27,947 bases of DNA from an uncultured Riemerella sp. (lineage in GTDB: Bacteria > Bacteroidota > Bacteroidia > Flavobacteriales > Weeksellaceae), in assembly GCA_938037185.1 (NCBI GenBank), contig CALHQK010000098.1, positions 1 to 27,947 of the forward strand, read 5' to 3'. The position numbers were made by a program, and so were the translations under genes. Below the pieces are notes generated by a model that was not told the origin of the DNA, searched no databases, and saw nothing but the letters and a program-made list of their open reading frames with translations. Positions 22,589-27,947 of the stretch are shown one piece after another; the first letter of the stretch is position 1; each line of letters starts with the position of its first letter.

Positions 22589-23593
22589 ATGCAAGAAGAA
22601 ATCCAAACTTACACCGCAAAAGATTTCGCATCAGACCAAGAGGTAAAATGGTGCCCTGGCTGCGGCGATTATTCTATTTTAAAGCAGGTTCAGAGCATTC
22701 TCCCAGAAATTGGCATCAAGAGGGAAAATATGGTTTTCGTGTCAGGAATCGGCTGTTCATCACGGTTTCCTTACTATATGAACACCTACGGCATCCATAG
22801 CATCCATGGACGCGCGCCTGCGGTGGCTACTGGCATCAAACTGGCTAATCCTGAGCTGAATGTATGGATCATTACAGGAGACGGCGATGGGCTGAGCATC
22901 GGTGGAAATCACTTTATACACCTGATGAGGAGGAATTTAGATGTAAATATCCTTCTTTTCAATAATGAAATCTATGGGCTGACCAAAGGGCAATTTTCAC
23001 CAACTTCCCAGCTTGGTCTAAAAACTAAATCTTCGCCTTTTGGGGTGATAGACCAGCCTTTTAATCCGTTGAGTCTTGCCTTGGGGAGCGGAGCGACATT
23101 TGTTTCGCGAACGCTGGACAGAGAGCCGAAAAGCCTTCGAGAGGTGCTTCTGGAAGCGCAGAAACATAAAGGAACTTCTTTTGTGGAAATTTACCAAAAT
23201 TGCGTGATTTTCAACGATGGCGTTTTTGATGAATTTACCAATAAAGCCACCAAAGAAGAGGCAAATCTCTATCTGGAAAACGGAAAACCTTTAAAATTCG
23301 GAAAGGATTTATCCAAAGGAATTATTTTAGAAAATTTTGAACCAAAAATCATTGAGATTACGGAAAATACCGATGAATCAAAGCTTTGGATACATGATGA
23401 AACTTCTATCCTGAAAGCCCAGATTTTGGCAAGGTTTAATTTTGATGAAGAATTTTCTGATTTCCCACGCCCTTTCGGTGTTTTTTATAAAAAAAATAGA
23501 GCTTCTTACGAAGAAACTTTTACCAATCAAGTGGAAAAAAACAAGCCAGATATGCAGCAAATTCTGAACGGAAATATCACATGGACAGTTTAA
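22589..23593 (+). CDS. 2-oxoacid:ferredoxin oxidoreductase subunit beta
   Basis: This 334-residue thiamine-pyrophosphate subunit of a 2-oxoacid:acceptor oxidoreductase (probably 2-oxoglutarate or pyruvate) decarboxylates a 2-oxoacid and passes electrons to ferredoxin. WCPGCGDYS (21-29) and GIGCSS (53-58) supply three Cys, and Cys205 (QNCVIFND) the fourth, as for one [4Fe-4S] cluster. The TPP/Mg motif is GDGDGLSIGGNH (97-108), ending in NNEIYGLT (125-132). The catalytic partner alpha subunit, usually encoded right next to it, is absent from the window; the neighbours are obgE (4 bases upstream) and a lipid kinase (13 bases downstream). Substrate cannot be fixed from beta alone. Confidence 0.92.
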   Translation: MQEEIQTYTAKDFASDQEVKWCPGCGDYSILKQVQSILPEIGIKRENMVFVSGIGCSSRFPYYMNTYGIHSIHGRAPAVATGIKLANPELNVWIITGDGDGLSIGGNHFIHLMRRNLDVNILLFNNEIYGLTKGQFSPTSQLGLKTKSSPFGVIDQPFNPLSLALGSGATFVSRTLDREPKSLREVLLEAQKHKGTSFVEIYQNCVIFNDGVFDEFTNKATKEEANLYLENGKPLKFGKDLSKGIILENFEPKIIEITENTDESKLWIHDETSILKAQILARFNFDEEFSDFPRPFGVFYKKNRASYEETFTNQVEKNKPDMQQILNGNITWTV

Positions 23594-23606
23594 TTTATAT
23601 CAAAAA

Positions 23607-24455
23607 ATGGAACGAGTAGCATTTATCATCAATCCTTTCTCCGCGAAAAAAGAATACAAACCTTTCGTAAATGATTTAGAAAAAAGAGTAGAAAAACCAT
23701 TTTATCTCATTTCTAAATCGATAGAGGACACTTTTTCTTTCATAGAAAATAATATGGACAAGGTGGATATTTTCGTGGCTGTGGGCGGCGATGGGACGAT
23801 ATCTACGGTGGCCCAGAAGCTCATCAACACGGATAAAATTCTCGGAATATTCCCAGCAGGTTCTGGAAATGGTTTTGCGAATGAGAACCATTTTTCTAAA
23901 AATATAGATACCCTTCTTTCTAAAATTAAAAATAGAAAACATAGGGAAATAGATACTTTTACTATCAATAACAAACTGTCTATCAATCTTTCTGGAGCGG
24001 GATTTGATGGCGAGGTCGCGAAGAATTTTGAGAAAACCAGCCGAGGTTTTGCGAATTATATCAAGACCTCTATCAGCACATTTTTTAAGTTTAAACCTAT
24101 CAATATCAGCTTTGAGGAGAAATATAAATCCTACAATGGCGAATATCTGATGATGAACCTTGCGAATACCAGACAGTTCGGGAATAATGCTTACATTGCT
24201 CCACAGGCACTGGTAACGGATGGTTTGGTAGATGTGGTTTTGGTGAAAAAATTTCCTGTGTGGTACGCTGCTCCATTTGCATTGAAAATGTTTGCAAAAA
24301 CATTGAAACAGGATAAATACTTGACTTATTTCACTTGTTCTGAACTAGAGTTTTCATTGGATACAGACACTTGGCACATAGATGGCGAGTACAAGCAGAT
24401 TTCCTCTCCTGTGAAAGTAAAAGTCCTTCCTAAAAGTTTGAAAGTCCTTTGGTAA
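23607..24455 (+). CDS. Diacylglycerol kinase-family lipid kinase
   Basis: This 282-residue protein of the YegS/DgkB/sphingosine-kinase superfamily would phosphorylate a lipid alcohol using ATP. It opens with IINPFSAKK (7-15). The nucleotide-binding motif VGGDGTIS (59-66) is followed by FPAGSGNGFANE, and the C-terminal beta-sandwich part ends near HIDGEY. Bacteroidota contain sphingolipids, so the lipid substrate could be diacylglycerol or a sphingoid base; this is inference. It is the third gene of the obgE operon, and its stop is only 4 bases from the stop of the convergent RNA methyltransferase gene, with no hairpin between them. Confidence 0.9.
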   Translation: MERVAFIINPFSAKKEYKPFVNDLEKRVEKPFYLISKSIEDTFSFIENNMDKVDIFVAVGGDGTISTVAQKLINTDKILGIFPAGSGNGFANENHFSKNIDTLLSKIKNRKHREIDTFTINNKLSINLSGAGFDGEVAKNFEKTSRGFANYIKTSISTFFKFKPINISFEEKYKSYNGEYLMMNLANTRQFGNNAYIAPQALVTDGLVDVVLVKKFPVWYAAPFALKMFAKTLKQDKYLTYFTCSELEFSLDTDTWHIDGEYKQISSPVKVKVLPKSLKVLW

Positions 24456-24459
24456 CGGC

Positions 24460-25185
24460 TTAAAACTTAGAAAAAATCTGTCCTAAGATAATTCCAGCAG
24501 CCATGGAAACATTCAGGCTTTCGGTGGACTGCAGTCTTCCAAAGCGGGGAATAGTGAGGCTTTCAGTGACTAAACTTTTGATTTCAGGGCTGATGCCGTT
24601 GCCTTCGTTTCCTAAAACAAGATAGAAACTTTTAGGAAAATCCGTTTTGTAAAGGTTTTTACCTATCATATCGGTTCCAAAAACAGGTCGGTCGGTGTTT
24701 TGTAAAAGTTCTTTTAAGTTTTGATAGACAATATTTACCCTCGTAAAAGACCCCATAGTGGCTTGGATAACTTTTGGGTTGTAGAAATCTACAGTATTTT
24801 CGCTGCAAATAATCTGCTCAATCCCGAACCAATCTGCCAGACGGATGATAGTTCCCAGATTGCCAGGGTCTTGTATATTGTCCAAAACTAACTGAATATC
24901 AGTGGAAATAGGAGATTGATTTCTGAGTTCGCACACCGCAACGGAATCTTTTGGGTGCTGCAGCAGACTAATTTTCTTTAATTCTCGTTCTGTAATTGGG
25001 TAGATTTTAGATTTGGCAAAATCAAGCCCTGTATCATCGGTACTATAAATTTCTCTTATAACAAATGGAGAATTTTTTAGTTCTTTGATAATTTTATCTC
25101 CTTCAACCAAGAATAAATTGTATTTTTGTCTGAACTTTTTTTTATCTAAAGATTGTAAAGTTTTTATTGTATGAATGGTAAGCAT
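24460..25185 (-). CDS. TrmH/SpoU-family RNA 2'-O-methyltransferase
   Basis: This is a SPOUT methyltransferase of 241 residues from the ATG at 25183-25185. The N-terminal substrate-binding part has YNLFLVEGDKIIKEL. The SpoU motifs are DNIQDPGNLGTIIR (102-115), LVLGNEGNGIS (189-199) and IPRFGRLQSTESLNVS (212-227). The target nucleotide is unknown; it is a second SpoU enzyme in the window beside rlmB and lacks the RlmB-type FGLRPV start. An upstream in-frame TTG at 25201-25203 would add six residues, but it lies inside the predicted -7 box TACTTTTG, so the ATG is preferred. The 5' end overlaps the start of the TamL-like gene by 15 bases on the opposite strand. Confidence 0.9.
   Translation of the reverse strand: MLTIHTIKTLQSLDKKKFRQKYNLFLVEGDKIIKELKNSPFVIREIYSTDDTGLDFAKSKIYPITERELKKISLLQHPKDSVAVCELRNQSPISTDIQLVLDNIQDPGNLGTIIRLADWFGIEQIICSENTVDFYNPKVIQATMGSFTRVNIVYQNLKELLQNTDRPVFGTDMIGKNLYKTDFPKSFYLVLGNEGNGISPEIKSLVTESLTIPRFGRLQSTESLNVSMAAGIILGQIFSKF
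25121..25128 (+). promoter_or_regulatory. Possible -7 box of the TamL-like gene
   Basis: TATTTTTG matches TAnnTTTG, 42 bases before the ATG at 25171, and lies wholly inside the RNA methyltransferase gene on the other strand. No correctly spaced TTG box supports it, so confidence is moderate to low. Confidence 0.4.
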
Positions 25186-27765
25186 TTTAGAAAATATTTT
25201 CAAAAGTATTACATATTTTTTTGTTTTGCAACGATATTGTTGTTATTTTATGCCTGTATGACCAGCAAAGTCCCAGAAGGCAAGTATCTTCTGACTAAAA
25301 ATGAATTTCAATATACTGATAATACCAAATACTCGGGAAGTATCCCTGATTATGTAGTCCAAAAACCCAACGGAAAGAGTTTCTTTTTCGTTCCGCTGGG
25401 GCTGATTTTCTATAACATGTCCAACTCAAAATACGACACTATTCTGAGCAAATATATGACCTATCCTGCCAATATGAGGAATGGAAAACTCAGAGATTCT
25501 TTGTCCATCAAGGCGGGACATCCAGAATATGTCGGCAAAAGTATGCTTTTCAGTCGTATATCTCATAATTTGGGAAAGGCACCTGTGATTTTAGACCCAG
25601 CAAAAACTCAGCAGAGTGCAAATGCAATCAAAAACTATCTGATTTATAGAGGTTTCTGGGATGCAGAAGTAAATTATCAAATAAAAACGAACGATGCCTC
25701 TAAAAAAGGGCAGAATAAATTCATCATTACTCATAACGAACCTACTCGTATTCTGGGTTTTGCACAGATTATCCCATATCCTGAAATCCAAAATATCTAT
25801 GAGCGACATAGAAACAAGATTTTAATAAAAGAAGGGCACAGACTTGATCAAAAGGTATTGGAAAGAGAGGTAAAGAGAGTAAATGAACTGATGAAAGAGG
25901 AGGGATTTTATGATTTTAACCGCACAAATGAAGAAATATTCTTTACCGCAGACACGCTGAACAGCAGTAAGAATGTTCCGCTTGTGATGGCCATAATGAA
26001 GGATACTTTAGGAACATCGTACAAAAAGCACACAATAGGAAATATAGAAATTTACATTAAAGATAAAGTAACGGATTCTACCCATATTGATGATAAAATA
26101 GGCAGTGTGGCTGTGCGTAAGGTAAATAATGCATTCAAAAGTAAAGCGCTTTGGCGCGCCGTTACGGTAAATAGCGGTGACCTCTACAACCAAAAGCAGA
26201 TAGACCTTACCAAAAGGAACTTATTGGCATTGAATAATTTTAGTATTGTTAATACCAATCCGCTCACACGCCGTTCCAACACCGCACCGAACGATACCAT
26301 TCTGGACCTGAGATACACCCTGATACCGCTCAACAAATACGAAATAAAGGCAGCTACAGATGTGCATTATTCCCAGATTTTGAATTTTGGTTTTTCTCCA
26401 TCAGTAGAATTTACCAGCCGAAATATCTTCGGAGGAGCCGAGAATTTTGGGATAAACCTTTCGGGAATTATCGGAAGTACGGGCGAACAGAAAAACAAAT
26501 TCTTCAATGCTTATGAACTTTCGGGGGAGCTTAGCCTTAGTTTTCCAAGGTTTATTCTGCCTTTTAGTACTGACAAGCTCATACCAAGGCGCTTTTCTCC
26601 TTCTTCTTCCATTACGCTGGGGGCTTCTGTCCAGAATAATATCGGGATGGGGCGTATCAACTTCAATGGAGGGATAAATTATTTCCTCAATGTAAACGAT
26701 GTAGTATCCCACCGTTTCACTGTGCTGAACTCCCAGCTGAGTTTAACTCGGAATAAGGATAATTATTACGACCTTTTCCCTTCCGACAGGAGCGTGAGAG
26801 ACCATGTTTTCTCCCTTTATCAGACTGTAAATCCTGCTCTTCTGGCTCGGTTCTATGCAGGTGATATCACTTCGGATGTGGTGTCAAAAGCCATTATGGA
26901 TGATACTTCGTTCAGAAGCGGTCTCAGCGCTTACGAACAAGGAAATATGAACCTATTCATGCAGTCACTTCTGAATAAAGATATACAGACGCAGGATGTA
27001 TTGATTACCTCGTTTAACTATAATTTCCTCTACAATGAAATAGGAAAGGCGGATTTTAAACATCCTTTTTATTTTAATGCCAAGGTAGAGCTGGCAGGGA
27101 ACACACTTTCTCTCCTGCACAATGTGTTTAAAAACAGGAAAGTAGAGGCGGGGATTATAGAGAATAAGACAGCGAGAAGCCTTTTCCATATACCTTATTC
27201 GCAGTTTGCAAAATTTGATTTAGATACCAGAAAATATTTCAATTTTAATAAAGACCACAGCCTTGTTCTTCGGTTGTTTATCGGGCTGGGATTGCCTTAT
27301 GGGAACTCTACCAGTATGCCTTTTATGCGTTCTTACTATAATGGAGGCTCTAGTGACATCAGAGCATGGAGGGCTTTCAGCGGGCTTGGCCCTGGGGATT
27401 CCCAGCTGGACGAGGGGGTTCGTTCTTATATGATGGCAAACTTGAAACTCGTTTCTAACATAGAATATCGTTTTGTGATGAATAAAATGTTCCACGGCGC
27501 TTTGTTTACCGATGTAGGCAACATTTGGAACCTCAGAAACGGGAACAATAATGAGGAAACGGAGTTTAAGTTCAACAAGTTTTATAAACAGCTGGGGATA
27601 GGCAGCGGTTTTGGACTTAGGATAAATATCGCCTATGTGACTTTCCGGTTTGATTTGGCCTACAAAATATACGATCCGAACAGACACGAAGGCGAACGCT
27701 GGAGAATATCCAAACTGAAGCCCTTTGAGCCTGTCATCAACTTTGCGATAGGCTATCCTTTCTAA
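25171..27765 (+). CDS. tamL: TamL-like lipidated Omp85 family outer-membrane protein
   Basis: This 864-residue member of the Omp85 (BamA/TamA) superfamily starts with a lipoprotein signal peptide with lipobox LFYAC (Cys29). The next in-frame Met follows the Cys, so the ATG at 25171 is needed. POTRA-like segments cover about 170-380 (for example EPTRILGFAQIIPYPEIQNIY at about 189-209). From about residue 390 a beta-barrel of alternating strands runs to the C-terminal FAIGYPF, ending in Phe as in outer-membrane proteins. A lipidated TamA homologue, TamL, is described in Bacteroidota and is thought to work with TamB in outer-membrane protein or lipid transport. No tamB lies in the remaining 180 bases. 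The start overlaps the divergent methyltransferase gene. Confidence 0.88.
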   Translation: MNGKHFRKYFQKYYIFFCFATILLLFYACMTSKVPEGKYLLTKNEFQYTDNTKYSGSIPDYVVQKPNGKSFFFVPLGLIFYNMSNSKYDTILSKYMTYPANMRNGKLRDSLSIKAGHPEYVGKSMLFSRISHNLGKAPVILDPAKTQQSANAIKNYLIYRGFWDAEVNYQIKTNDASKKGQNKFIITHNEPTRILGFAQIIPYPEIQNIYERHRNKILIKEGHRLDQKVLEREVKRVNELMKEEGFYDFNRTNEEIFFTADTLNSSKNVPLVMAIMKDTLGTSYKKHTIGNIEIYIKDKVTDSTHIDDKIGSVAVRKVNNAFKSKALWRAVTVNSGDLYNQKQIDLTKRNLLALNNFSIVNTNPLTRRSNTAPNDTILDLRYTLIPLNKYEIKAATDVHYSQILNFGFSPSVEFTSRNIFGGAENFGINLSGIIGSTGEQKNKFFNAYELSGELSLSFPRFILPFSTDKLIPRRFSPSSSITLGASVQNNIGMGRINFNGGINYFLNVNDVVSHRFTVLNSQLSLTRNKDNYYDLFPSDRSVRDHVFSLYQTVNPALLARFYAGDITSDVVSKAIMDDTSFRSGLSAYEQGNMNLFMQSLLNKDIQTQDVLITSFNYNFLYNEIGKADFKHPFYFNAKVELAGNTLSLLHNVFKNRKVEAGIIENKTARSLFHIPYSQFAKFDLDTRKYFNFNKDHSLVLRLFIGLGLPYGNSTSMPFMRSYYNGGSSDIRAWRAFSGLGPGDSQLDEGVRSYMMANLKLVSNIEYRFVMNKMFHGALFTDVGNIWNLRNGNNNEETEFKFNKFYKQLGIGSGFGLRINIAYVTFRFDLAYKIYDPNRHEGERWRISKLKPFEPVINFAIGYPF
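25201..25231 (-). promoter_or_regulatory. Predicted promoter of the RNA methyltransferase gene
   Basis: On the minus strand, TTG (25229-25231) is followed after 20 bases by TACTTTTG (25201-25208), a full Bacteroidota promoter, 15 bases before the ATG at 25185. It lies inside the signal-peptide codons of the TamL-like gene. It rules against the TTG at 25201-25203 as start codon. Confidence 0.7.
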
Positions 27766-27802
27766 TTTTTCCTGATAAACGCTTTATAAAATTACAGATT
27801 CT

Positions 27803-27912
27803 GACCCGTTCGGAAGGGGTTATGGGGTACTGATTTAGTGGTCGAAGGGTACTAACTTAATGGTTATCGATCCGTTGAGAAGGGGTTAAAGGGTATTCAT
27901 TTAGTAGTCATA
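27803..27912. repeat. Array of five 22-bp units in two types
   Basis: Downstream of the TamL-like gene five contiguous 22-bp units start at 27803, 27825, 27847, 27869 and 27891. Type A units (27803, 27869) read GAYCCGTT then GAAGGGGTTA. Type B units (27825, 27847, 27891) start GGGTAYT and include a TTAGTGGTC-like block. The order is A-B-B-A-B, so the larger period is 66. The array ends in AT-rich DNA at the window edge and may continue in altered form. No spacers, so not CRISPR; function unknown. Confidence 0.75.
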
Positions 27913-27947
27913 AAGTAAGAAGATTATAGCACAAAAACTCAAAAAAA

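Noticed and set aside
25201..25203. TTG as the start codon of the SpoU-type methyltransferase
   Set aside because: It falls within the predicted -7 box TACTTTTG, while an ATG 18 bases further in has proper spacing and fits the family N-terminus.
27803..27912. CRISPR or attC-type array
   Set aside because: 22-bp units abut directly, no spacers, no palindromic ends and no integrase gene in the window.

Overview
The window reads as a chromosomal segment of a Flavobacteriia member, most likely of the Chryseobacterium/Kaistella/Riemerella group. This is inferred from the type IX secretion protein PorV, an S46 acidic dipeptidyl-peptidase, a lipidated TamA-like Omp85 protein (TamL type), DUF4834- and DUF6263-like small proteins, AT-rich intergenic DNA, weak or absent Shine-Dalgarno sequences, and many matches to the Bacteroidota promoter -7 box TAnnTTTG. 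No tRNA, rRNA, insertion sequence, prophage or CRISPR array was seen. Species cannot be fixed from the sequence alone.

Left part (1-6265, mostly minus strand): glutaminyl-tRNA synthetase with its terminator; a gene-poor gap; a probable two-gene unit of a LolD-type ABC ATPase followed by a DPP11-type peptidase; a 580-base gap filled by a 188-bp tandem repeat built from 21-bp units; then lipB, whose terminator contains its own stop codon. lipB and lysS are divergent, each with its own -7 box.

Middle part (6343-16237): lysS (with a C-terminal extension) and a phosphopantetheinyl transferase run rightward and meet porV at a strong bidirectional terminator. A secreted seven-repeat SEL1 protein lies upstream of porV. 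A UbiA-family prenyltransferase, resembling decaprenyl-phosphate phosphoribosyltransferase, is followed by an apparent operon of DinB-like protein, rlmB, a DUF6263-like lipoprotein and a DUF4834-like membrane protein. This operon ends at another bidirectional terminator facing a mosaic secreted FISUMP-type protein.

Right part (16368-27947): yfhO and a group 4 glycosyltransferase are joined with zero spacing (envelope glycan assembly). hpt-adk (nucleotide salvage and balance) ends at a terminator. obgE, a 2-oxoacid:ferredoxin oxidoreductase beta subunit and a diacylglycerol-kinase-like lipid kinase form a tight operon. A SpoU-type RNA methyltransferase and the TamL-like outer-membrane protein start head to head with overlapping 5' ends, so each promoter lies inside the other gene. 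The window ends in a short array of 22-bp units.

Most of the window is core housekeeping and envelope biogenesis. The least explained parts are the two intergenic repeat arrays. The first contains short open frames whose C-terminal peptide and stop codon are preserved between copies. I did not find a clear new defence or mobile system.
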